Notes: generated by a model from the letters alone, not told the origin. DNA of 64,000 bases from Clostridiales bacterium (GCA_018376135.1 JAHABX010000012.1:28356-92355), one strand, 5' to 3'. Positions 35,459 to 44,645 are shown, numbered from the stretch's first letter. Translations and numbers: made by a program.

Positions 35459-36865
35459 TTATTCCTCTGTTTCCTTCGGAAGTACAATATTCAGTATGAT
35501 TGCAAACAACGCTGCCGGCACAATTCCCGATCCGCCGAAGATCAGCTGTACTGCCGTTGGAGTTGCAGCAAGAATACCGCTGTTGGCTCCCATACCATAG
35601 CCCATACCAAGAGCTACGGATACAATGGTCAGATTTCTGGCATTCATCGGATGCTTTGTAATAAGCTGAATACCGCTGACTACGATGGAAGAGAACATCA
35701 TGACCGCTGCGCCGCCCAGTACGGACTGCGGCATAATGGACACCAATGAGCCCAGCTTCGGGATCAGACCGCAGAGGATCAGGAACACCGCACCGGTTGC
35801 CAGTGCAAAACGGTTCACCACTTTTGTCATTGCCACCAGACCCACGTTCTGGCTGAAGGACGTATTTGCCAGCACGCCGAAGAACGCCGCAAAAGAAGAT
35901 CCCACACCGTCACAGATCACACCGCCGGATAACTCCCGATCCGTAGCCTCTCTGCCGACGCCGCCTTCCATAACACCGGAAATATCTCCCACGGTCTCCA
36001 CCGCCGTTACAATGAACATGATCATAACCGGAAGGATCGCACGCCAGTCAAATACCAGCTTTACCGGCATCAGTGCCGGAACCGCAAACCAGCTCGCGTC
36101 AGCTACCTTGTCCCAGTTCAGAACCCATGCCTTGGTATACTCCACACCATCTGCCGTCACTCCGGTCGTCTCCAAAAACAGTCCCATCACAAAAGCCGCA
36201 ATATATCCCATTATAATTCCAATCAGAATAGCGGAAGAGCTGGTAAATCCCTTTGTCCCATGCTTCAGGGCAATGATGACGATCATAACAAACAATCCAA
36301 GAAGCAGATTCTCCGCAGATCCAAAATCCTTTGCCCCGGTTCCGCCTCCAAAGGTATTGATGCCCACGGAGATCAGGGACAATCCAATAGACAGTACGAC
36401 TGTTCCGGTAACCACGGACGGGAAAAACCGGCGCAGAGGCTTCAGAAAGAATCCCAGAACCGTTTCAAACAATCCACCCAGGATCGACGCTCCCATGATG
36501 GCGCCATATGCAAAAACACCGCCGCCCATGGTTGCTGCCACACTGTTGAACACCCCGATAAAACCGGAGCTGGTTCCCATAATGATCGGAACATTTCCAC
36601 CGACAGGTCCGATTGCATATAACTGTACCAAAGTAACAATACCCGCCACCAGCATGGCATTCTGTAAAAGGCTGACCTGAAGATCCGCAAACTCTCCTCC
36701 GTTCAGACCGCATGCGGCTGTGATGATCAGAATCGGCGTCAGATTCCCTACAAACATGGCAAGTACATGCTGCAGTCCCAGGGGAATTGCCTGGCGCAGA
36801 GGCATCTTGCCGTCAAGCTGGTATGCTTCCTTATGCAAGCTGTAATCTTTCTTCATAACTTTCAA
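35459..36865 (-). CDS. NCS2 family nucleobase:cation symporter (xanthine/urate type)
   Basis: 468 residues, 12-14 hydrophobic segments. QHVLAMFVGNLTPILI near the N-terminus, IMGTSSGFIGV, and the family motif region NTSFSQNVGLVAMTKVVNRF are those of the xanthine/uric acid branch rather than the uracil branch. Start uncertain: TTG 36865 is 4 nt after GGAG, ATG 36856 is 13 nt after it. It is upstream of and codirectional with the molybdenum hydroxylase genes, so import of the purine that they oxidise is the natural reading. Confidence 0.9.
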   Translation of the reverse strand: MKVMKKDYSLHKEAYQLDGKMPLRQAIPLGLQHVLAMFVGNLTPILIITAACGLNGGEFADLQVSLLQNAMLVAGIVTLVQLYAIGPVGGNVPIIMGTSSGFIGVFNSVAATMGGGVFAYGAIMGASILGGLFETVLGFFLKPLRRFFPSVVTGTVVLSIGLSLISVGINTFGGGTGAKDFGSAENLLLGLFVMIVIIALKHGTKGFTSSSAILIGIIMGYIAAFVMGLFLETTGVTADGVEYTKAWVLNWDKVADASWFAVPALMPVKLVFDWRAILPVMIMFIVTAVETVGDISGVMEGGVGREATDRELSGGVICDGVGSSFAAFFGVLANTSFSQNVGLVAMTKVVNRFALATGAVFLILCGLIPKLGSLVSIMPQSVLGGAAVMMFSSIVVSGIQLITKHPMNARNLTIVSVALGMGYGMGANSGILAATPTAVQLIFGGSGIVPAALFAIILNIVLPKETEE

Positions 36866-36892
36866 AAAACTCCTTCTATATGTACTTTCGCA

Positions 36893-36925
36893 GAAAAAAC
36901 CGGCATCCCGTCCGGGGTGCCGGTT
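36893..36925 (-). terminator. Terminator of fba
   Basis: Minus strand AACCGGCA-CCCC, loop, GGG-TGCCGGTT followed by TTTT; nearly perfect 12-bp stem. Confidence 0.85.
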
Positions 36926-36948
36926 CTGTCTCTTTATTCATCTGGCTC

Positions 36949-37890
36949 TTACAGAGCTTTTCCTTCAGAACCAAGAACGTCTTTGATTTTGTGAGCAACA
37001 ACTGCCTTCACGTTTGCACGTGCAACGGTCAGATACTGTCTCGGATCGAAGTAATCCGGATGCTGAGCCAGTACTTCACGAACACCTGCGGTCAGACCAA
37101 GACGAAGGTCAGAGTCGATGTTGATCTTACATACTGCAGAACGAGCTGCTTCACGAAGCTGATCCTCCGGAATACCGATTGCATCCTTCAGAGCGCCGCC
37201 GTTAGCATTGATGATCTTAACATATTCCTGCGGAACAGAAGATGCACCGTGAAGAACGATCGGGAAGCCCGGGATTCTCTGCTCGATCTCATGAAGAATA
37301 TCGAAACGAAGCTGCGGCTTGGTTCCCGGTTTGAACTTGAATGCACCATGGCTTGTACCAATAGCGATTGCAAGAGAGTCTACACCAGTCTTGGATACGA
37401 ACTCCTCAACCTCATCCGGCTGCGTATAGGAAGAATCCTCTGCAGATACCTTAACATCATCCTCGATACCAGCAAGTCTTCCAAGCTCTGCCTCTACTAC
37501 TACTCCTCTTTCGTGAGCGTACTCTACAACTTTTCTGGTTACTTCGATGTTATCCTGGAAGGAATGATGAGAACCGTCGATCATAACGGAAGTGAATCCG
37601 CCATCGATACAGGATTTGCAGATCTCGAAATCAGCGCCGTGATCCAGATGCAGAGCGATCGGGATATCCGGGTTGTTGATAACAGCAGCCTCAACCATCT
37701 TCACAAGATAAGTCGGGTTTGCATATTTTCTTGCACCTGCAGATACCTGCAGGATAACCGGGGATTTCAGCTCTCCGGCTGCTTCGGTGATCGCCTGAAC
37801 GATCTCCATATTATTTACGTTGAACGCACCAACTGCATAGCCGCCTTCATAGGCTTTTTTGAACATTTCTGTCGTTGTAACTAATGGCAT
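36949..37890 (-). CDS. fba: Class II fructose-1,6-bisphosphate aldolase
   Basis: 313 residues. Zinc aldolase of glycolysis and gluconeogenesis. Metal ligands in ALHLDHGADFE (His, Asp), in AIGTSHGAFKF (His) and in LHGASSVP (His); GAFNVNNMEIVQAI at the N-terminus. Codon use is strongly biased (few rare codons), as for a highly expressed gene. Own promoter and terminator. AAGGATGAC precedes the ATG. Confidence 0.96.
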   Translation of the reverse strand: MPLVTTTEMFKKAYEGGYAVGAFNVNNMEIVQAITEAAGELKSPVILQVSAGARKYANPTYLVKMVEAAVINNPDIPIALHLDHGADFEICKSCIDGGFTSVMIDGSHHSFQDNIEVTRKVVEYAHERGVVVEAELGRLAGIEDDVKVSAEDSSYTQPDEVEEFVSKTGVDSLAIAIGTSHGAFKFKPGTKPQLRFDILHEIEQRIPGFPIVLHGASSVPQEYVKIINANGGALKDAIGIPEDQLREAARSAVCKINIDSDLRLGLTAGVREVLAQHPDYFDPRQYLTVARANVKAVVAHKIKDVLGSEGKAL

Positions 37891-37940
37891 TGTTTTGTCA
37901 TCCTTTCTTCATCCATTTTTCGCACACTTGTGCTTATACT

Positions 37941-37969
37941 CGTATATTACTACATTTTTCCCAAATCAA
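37941..37969 (-). promoter_or_regulatory. fba promoter
   Basis: Minus-strand TTGATT (37969-37964), 17-nt spacer, TATACG (37946-37941), about 50 bp before the ATG. Confidence 0.55.
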
Positions 37970-37987
37970 CAAGATTTTTCTCAAGTT

Positions 37988-39118
37988 TTATTCAGAAATC
38001 ACTGCATTTTCCACGATGAGACGGATCGCCTTCTCCTGTATCATCTGCTCTTCGATCATTTCCCGGCTGTATGCTTCTTCCACTGCCTCTGCATTTTCAT
38101 ATCCATATTCTTCCGCAAGTTCCGTAAGCTTCTGCTGATACTCCTCTTCTGTTACAGAAATTCCTTCCCGGTCTGCGATCTCATGGAAGGATATTGTCAT
38201 CTTTACACGAAACTCTGCTGTCTGACGGAACAGCTCTCTTAATGTTTCTTCCGTGGTCTGCATGTATGTCTGTAAAAATGTGGCAAGGTCCACACCGTAT
38301 GCCGCCGCATAAGACTCATACTCACGCATCATCTCATCAATGTAGGCTTCTGTATCTGTATCCTGAATGTCATATTCGCTGGATTCCATAAGCTTCTGTA
38401 TCAGGTCATACTCCAGATTGGCATCCGCCTCTGCCTCTGCCCCCTGCTCCAGCTCATCCCGGACTGCCGCCTTCATAGCCTCCTCACTGTCATAGCCGAA
38501 GGTTTCTTTGATAAATGCATCGCCCCAGTCTGCCACCTGGTATTCCTGAACACTGTGCACATGTACCTGAAAGGTTACATCCTTTCCTGCCATATCCTCA
38601 TAGTAGTCCTCCGGGAAGGTCAGATTCAGCTCCACATCCCCATTGGGTTCTGCACCGATCAACTGTTCCTCAAAGCCCGGAATAAACGCTCCGCTGCCCA
38701 GCTCCAGAGTGTGCTCCGTTCCCTGAAGAGACTCGGATGTCTCCCCATCCACGTAGCCTGTGTAGTCGATCAGAACCACATCTCCGTTCTCCGCCGGACG
38801 CTCCACCTCCACCAGTTCCGCGTGCTCCTTCTTCATCGTATCGATCTCATTTTGTACGTCCTCATCCGTCACTTCTGTCTGTGTACGAACCGCCTCAAGC
38901 CCTTTATACTCTCCCAGAGATACGATCGTACTTGTCAGATCCTCCCGCAGCACCGGATCATATTGCGGAAGCTGTACCTCCTCTGCGGTCTCCTCTCCGC
39001 CTTCAGAAGCCTCTCCATTCTCTTCTGTTGTCTCTGTATTCTCCTTTTCCTCTCCGCCGCATGCCGTCAGGCTCAGAACCAGCGCCGTCAATAAAATGAT
39101 CACATATCTTTTCTTCAT
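37988..39118 (-). CDS. Trigger-factor-like lipoprotein with FKBP domain
   Basis: 376 residues. Lipobox LTAC with the acylated Cys near 20, a Glu-rich linker (residues 22-48), then the trigger factor order without the ribosome-binding domain: VSLGEYKGLEAVRTQTEVTDEDVQNEID, an FKBP rotamase domain (NGDVVLIDYTGYVDGE...LELGSGAFIPGFEEQLIGAEPNGD...LTFPEDYY), and the long helical C-terminal chaperone arms (residues about 215-376). So a trigger factor adapted to work outside the membrane as foldase for secreted proteins. A family seen in Clostridia; not the cytosolic Tig. Confidence 0.9.
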   Translation of the reverse strand: MKKRYVIILLTALVLSLTACGGEEKENTETTEENGEASEGGEETAEEVQLPQYDPVLREDLTSTIVSLGEYKGLEAVRTQTEVTDEDVQNEIDTMKKEHAELVEVERPAENGDVVLIDYTGYVDGETSESLQGTEHTLELGSGAFIPGFEEQLIGAEPNGDVELNLTFPEDYYEDMAGKDVTFQVHVHSVQEYQVADWGDAFIKETFGYDSEEAMKAAVRDELEQGAEAEADANLEYDLIQKLMESSEYDIQDTDTEAYIDEMMREYESYAAAYGVDLATFLQTYMQTTEETLRELFRQTAEFRVKMTISFHEIADREGISVTEEEYQQKLTELAEEYGYENAEAVEEAYSREMIEEQMIQEKAIRLIVENAVISE

Positions 39119-39343
39119 CTATTCTGATCTTTCCTTTCCTGAAATTCCCCTCCATGTACATGGGGACATACACCCCGAATCATGAGGGTGTTCATGCAGT
39201 ATAACATTTTCAGACTGCCTTTACAACATCCGTCTTCTGATTCCCTGATTATCCCAAACGGACAGAACCATATTTCTTGCATTTTAATAGAAACAATGCT
39301 ACAATAAGACGAGAAATTGAGACGGGAGGAACATACAAGTACG

Positions 39344-39772
39344 ATGAAAACATTAATTATCATTCTTGTGATCCTGATCATCATTCTGGCTGTTTTATAT
39401 TACTTTGGCAACAAGATGCAGAAAAAGCAGGCTGAGAACCAGTCACAGCTTGAAGCCATGGCACAGACTGCCAGCATGCTGATTATTGATAAGAAGCGCC
39501 TGAAGGTAAAGAACTCCGGACTTCCTGCGGCAGTGATCGAGCAGACTCCGTGGTATCTGCGCTGGTCCAAGATGCCGATCGTGAAGGCAAAGATCGGACC
39601 GAAGATCATGACTCTGATCGCAGACGAGAAGGTCTTTGAGCTGCTTCCGGTCAAGAAGGAAGTAAAGGTTGTGATCAGTGGTATTTACATCACCGCAATC
39701 AAGAGCGCGAGAGGCGGTATTGAAAAGCCTCAGCCGAAGAAAGGATTCTTCAAGCGCCTGTTCAAGAAGTAA
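39344..39772 (+). CDS. Small N-terminally membrane-anchored protein of unknown function
   Basis: 142 residues from ATG 39344; a TTG frame start at 39317 would include the ribosome site GGGAGG, which lies 14 nt before the ATG (long spacing). One transmembrane helix (TLIIILVILIIILAVLYYFG), then a cytoplasmic basic domain with a mixed alpha/beta look (MLIIDKKRLKVKNSGLP...KAKIGPKIMTLIADEKVFELLPVKKEVKVVISGIYI) and a Lys-rich tail (KKGFFKRLFKK). Conserved-looking but not recognised. Ends before a strong terminator. Confidence 0.75.
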   Translation: MKTLIIILVILIIILAVLYYFGNKMQKKQAENQSQLEAMAQTASMLIIDKKRLKVKNSGLPAAVIEQTPWYLRWSKMPIVKAKIGPKIMTLIADEKVFELLPVKKEVKVVISGIYITAIKSARGGIEKPQPKKGFFKRLFKK

Positions 39773-39823
39773 AAGGGAACGGATCTGAAGGTTTCCTCAT
39801 AAGGAACTCTTTTGGCAGCATGG

Positions 39824-39869
39824 AGCTGCTGCTTTGGCAGATGAAGCATGCCAGAGCAGCAGCTTTTTC
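39824..39869 (+). terminator. Strong terminator upstream of the helicase gene
   Basis: AGCTGCTGCTTTGGCA, 9-nt loop, TGCCAGAGCAGCAGCT, TTTTT: 16-bp stem with one wobble pair. Confidence 0.9.
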
Positions 39870-39905
39870 TTGTCTTTGAAAGCAGGCAATCAGGGAGGAG
39901 CTTGT

Positions 39906-42551
39906 ATGACCAATCTATATAACAATGTACTGGAATTTCAGGGAACATGGCGCACCTATCAGCAGCGCGTCCTGGACAGAAGTGAAAAATATCTGTCAGA
40001 CAAAAGGATTCACATTGTAGCCGCTCCCGGTTCCGGAAAGACAACCCTTGGAATTGAACTGATCCGACGGCAGGGTGCGCCGTGTCTGATCCTCTCACCA
40101 AGCATCACCATCCGCGAGCAGTGGATCTCCAGGATCCGTGAAGGATTTCTCATGGATGGAAATGATGCCGGAACATGGCTTTCAAATGATGTGAAAAAAG
40201 CAAACCCCATTACAGCCATTACCTATCAGGCACTCCACAGCTGTATGAAGCATTATTCAGGTGAACTGGAAAACGAAGAGGATCAAACGTCAGAAGTCGT
40301 GGATTACACGGGATTTGATATACAGGACTATATCAGGCAGAGCGGCATTCAGACGATCTGTCTGGATGAAGCACATCATCTTCGGAGCGAATGGTGGAAG
40401 GCTTTGGAGGAATTTGTGAAAAAAGTTCCGGAGGCGGCGATTATTTCGCTGACCGCAACACCGCCCTATGACAGTACACCCGCCCAGTGGAAACGTTATA
40501 CAGATCTGTGCGGTCCCATTGATGAGGAGATTTTTACGCCGGAGCTGGTAAAAGAGGGCAGTCTTTGTCCACATCAGGATTACGTCTATTTTAATCTGCC
40601 CACAAAGGAAGAAGCACAGGCTGTCAGGGAATTTACAGAAGACGCCGGAAAAATCGTGGAAGAGCTGAAAGCAGACAGCGAGTTTGTCCGCATGATCGCA
40701 GCGCACAGAGGTGTCCTTGCGCCAACCGAATATGCAGAGGAATTTCTGGAAAATCCAAAGTATTTTTCGTCCATTTTAATTTTTCTGCATGAGATGAATG
40801 TCCCCTTTTCTTCTTATCTTACCGATCTGACAGGCACCAGAGGACGCTTTCCGAAGCTGACGCAGGAGTGGATGGAAGCCCTGCTGCAGGGATTTCTATA
40901 CGACGACAGGGAGGCATATCCCTGTGATCAGGTGTACCGTGAGCAGCTGATCAAAAGATTGAAAGGGTCGGGGTGTATCCACAAAAATAAAGTGCGGCTT
41001 GCGAAAAGTGAAGAGGTGACAAAGCTTCTTGTTTCAAGCAAAGGAAAGCTGAACAGTATCAATGAAATTGTAAGAGCGGAGGCAGAAAGCCTGGGAGATG
41101 AACTAAGACTTCTTGTCTTATGTGACTTTATTAAAAAAGAATCGATCTCTTCCGTCGGAGATGAGAAAAAATCAGTACGGGAAATTGGCGCCGTTCCCAT
41201 TTTTGAACATATTCGCAGAGAAAATATCCCCGGAATCCGGCTGGGCGTCCTGAGCGGAAGTGTGGTCATTGTACCGTCGGACACGGAAGCTGTTCTGCAG
41301 GAGGCATTTGCAAAGTACGGATGCGAAAGCAGCCTGTCACCGTTAGGTGATACCGGATACAGCAAGGTCACCGTGAAAGGTACCAGTCAGCATGTGGTAT
41401 CTGCGATCACAGAAATTTTCACAAAAGGATCGATTAATGTCCTTGTGGGAACCAAATCCCTGCTTGGAGAAGGGTGGGACTCTCCCTGTATTAATTCTCT
41501 GATTCTTGCCACTTATGTGGGCTCCTTTATGCTGAGCAATCAGATGAGGGGACGGGCAATTCGGGTTTTTAAAGAAAATCCGGACAAGACCAGCAATATA
41601 TGGCACCTTACATGCATCATGCCGCAGAAAGAAAAGAATACAGAAGCTTTTGAAGGAGATTTTGAAACGCTTGTGCGGAGATTTGACGCATTCCTGGGCG
41701 TATCCTATGAAGAAGATGTCATTGAGAGCGGAATCAGACGGATCGGTATCGACAGTCCAGTGCTTACTCAGAAAGGCATTGAGAGTTTGAATAAAAAAAT
41801 GCTGAAAAAAGCAAAAGACCGGGATGGGCTGCGGAAATCCTGGGAAAAGTCACTGAAGGTTGTTTATGACAGCATGAGTATCGAAGAGGTTCAGGAAGTA
41901 GACAAGGAGCTTTTAACGCCAGGATATTTATTCCTGAATGCGGTCGCATATGAAATTCTCTCTGCCGTCTGCCTGGTCATCTGCTTTTTTGCACGTGTCT
42001 TTTTGCAGTCCGGTCTGCCGCTCTGGTCGATCGGCATATTTTTCTCACTGATCGCTGTGTGTAAATACGGATATCGGCTCGTGAGTCTTGCCACACCGCA
42101 GAAAAGAATGAAAAAAGCGGCGGAGGGTATTTTTAAAGCACTGGAGAAAATGGACAAGCTGGAAGAACCCATGCACAGCCGTGTGGTTGTAGAGGAAGCG
42201 GAACTTGTTATGTTTGCATATCTGAAAGGCGGAAGCACCCGGGACAAAACACTGTTTACAGCCTGTATGGAAGAATTTTGGGGCGAGATCGATAATCCCA
42301 GATATCTGCTCGCAATGCCAAAGCGGCGGACGAGGGAATATTATGCAGTTCCGGAGGTATTTGGGAAGAAGAAGGAAGATGCAGCCGCATTTGCTCATTG
42401 TATGAAAAAACTTCTGGGTCCGTACGAAGCGGTTTATACGAGAACACCGGAAGGACGGCGGCTTCTTCTGAAAGCGCGAACCAGATCCTTTGTGAATAAA
42501 AATCACCGAATCCTGACCGGAAAGAAAAAGGTCAAAAGCGAATTTGAATAA
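39906..42551 (+). CDS. DEAH-box SF2 helicase with internal transmembrane hairpin
   Basis: 881 residues from ATG 39906 (GGGAGGAGCTTGT before it). SF2 motifs: Q-like TYQQRVLDR, Walker A AAPGSGKTT about residue 40, DEAH (CLDEAHHL) about 154, SLTATPP about 180, GTKSLLGEGWDSP about 515 and QMRGRAIR about 546. A 250-residue insert between the two RecA lobes holds no recognised domain. At about 675-725 there are two hydrophobic helices (YEILSAVCLVICFFARVFL and LWSIGIFFSLIAVCKYGY), then a 155-residue soluble tail. A helicase tied to a membrane is unusual for housekeeping roles; phage defence or plasmid/DNA-uptake surveillance are possible. Stands alone between two terminators. Confidence 0.85.
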   Translation: MTNLYNNVLEFQGTWRTYQQRVLDRSEKYLSDKRIHIVAAPGSGKTTLGIELIRRQGAPCLILSPSITIREQWISRIREGFLMDGNDAGTWLSNDVKKANPITAITYQALHSCMKHYSGELENEEDQTSEVVDYTGFDIQDYIRQSGIQTICLDEAHHLRSEWWKALEEFVKKVPEAAIISLTATPPYDSTPAQWKRYTDLCGPIDEEIFTPELVKEGSLCPHQDYVYFNLPTKEEAQAVREFTEDAGKIVEELKADSEFVRMIAAHRGVLAPTEYAEEFLENPKYFSSILIFLHEMNVPFSSYLTDLTGTRGRFPKLTQEWMEALLQGFLYDDREAYPCDQVYREQLIKRLKGSGCIHKNKVRLAKSEEVTKLLVSSKGKLNSINEIVRAEAESLGDELRLLVLCDFIKKESISSVGDEKKSVREIGAVPIFEHIRRENIPGIRLGVLSGSVVIVPSDTEAVLQEAFAKYGCESSLSPLGDTGYSKVTVKGTSQHVVSAITEIFTKGSINVLVGTKSLLGEGWDSPCINSLILATYVGSFMLSNQMRGRAIRVFKENPDKTSNIWHLTCIMPQKEKNTEAFEGDFETLVRRFDAFLGVSYEEDVIESGIRRIGIDSPVLTQKGIESLNKKMLKKAKDRDGLRKSWEKSLKVVYDSMSIEEVQEVDKELLTPGYLFLNAVAYEILSAVCLVICFFARVFLQSGLPLWSIGIFFSLIAVCKYGYRLVSLATPQKRMKKAAEGIFKALEKMDKLEEPMHSRVVVEEAELVMFAYLKGGSTRDKTLFTACMEEFWGEIDNPRYLLAMPKRRTREYYAVPEVFGKKKEDAAAFAHCMKKLLGPYEAVYTRTPEGRRLLLKARTRSFVNKNHRILTGKKKVKSEFE

Positions 42552-42555
42552 AATC

Positions 42556-42580
42556 AGGGGGCATTTTCTGCCCCCTCTTT
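42556..42580. terminator. Bidirectional terminator between helicase and response regulator genes
   Basis: GGGGGCA, loop TTTTC, TGCCCCC, then TCTTTG; serves both convergent genes. Confidence 0.75.
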
Positions 42581-42585
42581 GTACC

Positions 42586-43275
42586 TTAAACCTTAAACCG
42601 GTATCCCACACCCCAGATCGTCTCGATATACTGAGGCTTTGCCGTATTGAACTCGATCTTCTCCCGGATCTTCTTGATGTGTACGGTCACCGTTGCAATG
42701 TCTCCAATGGATTCCATGTCCCAGATCTTACTGAACAGCTCCTCCTTGGTGAACACATGGTTCGGATTCTGTGCAAGGAAGGTGAGCAGATCAAATTCCT
42801 TGGAGGTAAATGCCTTCTCTTCTCCGTTGACCCACACCCGGCGTGCGGTCTTGTCAATCTTGATCCCGCGAATCTCAATGGTCTCATTTTCCTGAATGCC
42901 GCTTCCGATCAGCCGTTCATATCGTGCCAGATGTGCCTTCACACGTGCCACCAGCTCGCTGGGGCTGAAGGGCTTTGTCATATAATCATCTGCGCCCAGT
43001 CCCAGTCCCCGGATTTTGTCGATATCGTCCTTCTTTGCAGAGACCATAATCACCGGGATATTCTTCTCCTCACGGATCTTCTTGCAGATATCAAAACCGT
43101 CGATTCCCGGCAGCATCAGGTCAAGGATGATCAGATCAAATTCCTCCGTCAGTGCCCTTGTCAGTCCGGTATCTCCTCTCTCCTCTATCTCCACTTCAAA
43201 GCCGCTCAGCTCCAGATAATCCTTCTCCAGATCCGCGATCGCCTCTTCATCTTCAACTATTAAAATCTTACTCAT
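42586..43275 (-). CDS. OmpR/PhoB-type response regulator
   Basis: 229 residues from ATG 43275 (AGGAGGTACC before). Receiver domain with acidic pocket VEDEE, phospho-acceptor Asp in IILDLMLPGIDG and Lys in YMTKPF; winged-helix Trans_reg_C from about 130 (VWVNGEEKAFTSKEFDLLTFLAQNPNHVFTKEEL...TVTVHIKKIREKIE). Overlaps its sensor kinase gene by 8 nt. The nature of the signal and regulon cannot be read from sequence. Confidence 0.94.
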   Translation of the reverse strand: MSKILIVEDEEAIADLEKDYLELSGFEVEIEERGDTGLTRALTEEFDLIILDLMLPGIDGFDICKKIREEKNIPVIMVSAKKDDIDKIRGLGLGADDYMTKPFSPSELVARVKAHLARYERLIGSGIQENETIEIRGIKIDKTARRVWVNGEEKAFTSKEFDLLTFLAQNPNHVFTKEELFSKIWDMESIGDIATVTVHIKKIREKIEFNTAKPQYIETIWGVGYRFKV

Positions 43276-44374
43276 TCGCTGGTACCTCCTGATATTTTCT
43301 AAGCACAAAGTACATGGTCGTGCCTTCTCCTTCTTTGCTTGTCACCCATACCTTTCCGCCGTGATCCTCCACGATCTTGTAGACAATGGAAAGTCCGATA
43401 CCGCTTCCACCCTTGGATGAGTTCCGGGAAGCATCCGTGCGGTAAAACCGGTCAAAGATATACGGAAGATCCTTGGTCGCAATTCCCTTTCCATTATCTT
43501 CGATCTCTACCTGAATAAAATCACCCACGTCCAGAACCCGTATATGAATGTACCGCTCAGGCTTATCCATATATTTTACGGAGTTCCCCACAATATTATT
43601 GATGACCCGCTTCATCTGCTCCGCATCCGCAATAACGATCACATCCGAAGCCACCTGATTGGCATAGGTAAGTCCCACCTGCTGCTGCCCCAGCTCCAGC
43701 CCGATATCCTCGAAGCAGTCGTCAAAATATTCCCTCACATTAATCTTATTGAACGTATAGGGAATCCGGTTCGTATCGATCTTGGAATAAAAAGTCAGCT
43801 CATTGATCAGCCTGTCCATATCATTGGCTTTATTGTATATGGTGCGAAGATACTTTTCCTGCTTCTCCGGCGTATCTGCCACACCGTCCAGAAGCCCTTC
43901 CACATATCCCTTGATCGCCGTGATCGGGGTCTTCAGGTCATGAGAAATATTGCTGATCAGCTCCTTATTCTGGCTGTCGAAGACCACCTTTTCCTCTGTG
44001 GATTCCTTCAGCCGGACCCGCATCTCTTCAAAATCCGCGCACAGCTCACCGATCTCGTCATTATCCTCGATCTCCACCTCAAAATCCAGGTTCCCGTCCC
44101 GGATATTCCGTGTCGCCTTCTTCAAAGTCTCGATGGGATTCAAAAGACTTCTGTAGATCCAGGCGATCAGGAAACTGCTGGTCATTGCCATGATCAGGAT
44201 CACCGACAACAGCATCTCTCCCAGGAATTCCTTAGTCTGAGGCGTTGCCACCTCCGCCGGCTGCATGCTCATAAATCCGGCAAAGACGACCGTGATCAGG
44301 AAGAGCGGTACGGCGATCACAATGCCAAATGTTATAATGAGTTTTGTTTTCAGGTTCACAGCTTTCTCCTCCAT
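43268..44374 (-). CDS. Membrane sensor histidine kinase
   Basis: 368 residues. Two transmembrane helices (LIITFGIVIAVPLFLITVVFAGF and LLSVILIMAMTSSFLIAWIY) with a very short external loop of about 25 residues, so it probably senses at or inside the membrane. HAMP (LLNPIETLKKATRNIRDGNLDFEVEI), HisKA with SNISHDLKTPI, ATPase with N box NNIVGNSVKY, DNGKGI and GGSGIGLSI. First gene of the kinase-regulator pair. Short sensor loops of this type often respond to cell-envelope stress. Confidence 0.94.
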   Translation of the reverse strand: MEEKAVNLKTKLIITFGIVIAVPLFLITVVFAGFMSMQPAEVATPQTKEFLGEMLLSVILIMAMTSSFLIAWIYRSLLNPIETLKKATRNIRDGNLDFEVEIEDNDEIGELCADFEEMRVRLKESTEEKVVFDSQNKELISNISHDLKTPITAIKGYVEGLLDGVADTPEKQEKYLRTIYNKANDMDRLINELTFYSKIDTNRIPYTFNKINVREYFDDCFEDIGLELGQQQVGLTYANQVASDVIVIADAEQMKRVINNIVGNSVKYMDKPERYIHIRVLDVGDFIQVEIEDNGKGIATKDLPYIFDRFYRTDASRNSSKGGSGIGLSIVYKIVEDHGGKVWVTSKEGEGTTMYFVLRKYQEVPANE

Positions 44375-44459
44375 ATTTCAGCTATAAGAAAGTATAACAT
44401 AAATTGCCCCTTTCATTTATAAATTTTTCGTAAAACACTCTAAAATCCCTGAGAACTAC

Positions 44460-44488
44460 TTGACTTTTTTTTCATATTAGCGTATTTT
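44460..44488 (+). promoter_or_regulatory. Promoter of the riboswitch-metK unit
   Basis: TTGACT (44460-44465), 17-nt spacer, TATTTT (44483-44488), ending 37 bp before the riboswitch P1 stem. Confidence 0.6.
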
Positions 44489-44525
44489 ATGATACGTAAG
44501 AAAAGTCCATAGAGAAGATATAATT

Positions 44526-44626
44526 TCTCTTATTCAGAGTGGTGGAGATACATAGGATCTGTGAAGCCCGGCAACCCCTGCATGCAGGAAGGTGCTAACC
44601 TGAGCGAGTAATCGAGCGATAAGAGG
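44526..44626 (+). ncRNA. SAM-I (S-box) riboswitch
   Basis: P1 stem CTCTTAT (44527-44533) pairs with ATAAGAG (44619-44625). Conserved core GAGTGGTGGAGATACATAGGATCTGTGAAGCCCGGCAACC (given here by position 44537-44576), CCTGCATGCAGG P3 hairpin, and GGTGCTAACCTGAGCGAGTAATCGAGCGATAAGAGG-type P4/junction. It binds S-adenosylmethionine and shuts off metK when SAM is plentiful, through the terminator just downstream. Confidence 0.96.
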
Positions 44627-44645
44627 ATTTGATACATGGTTTATC

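Noticed and set aside
31198..36865. Complete urate-degradation cluster
   Set aside because: Only the hydroxylase, cofactor enzyme and permease are present; ygeX, ygeY, ygfK, ssnA and hydA homologs are not in the window.
36866..36948. Purine riboswitch ahead of the NCS2 permease
   Set aside because: The gap is mostly the fba terminator and lacks the conserved loops and three-way junction.
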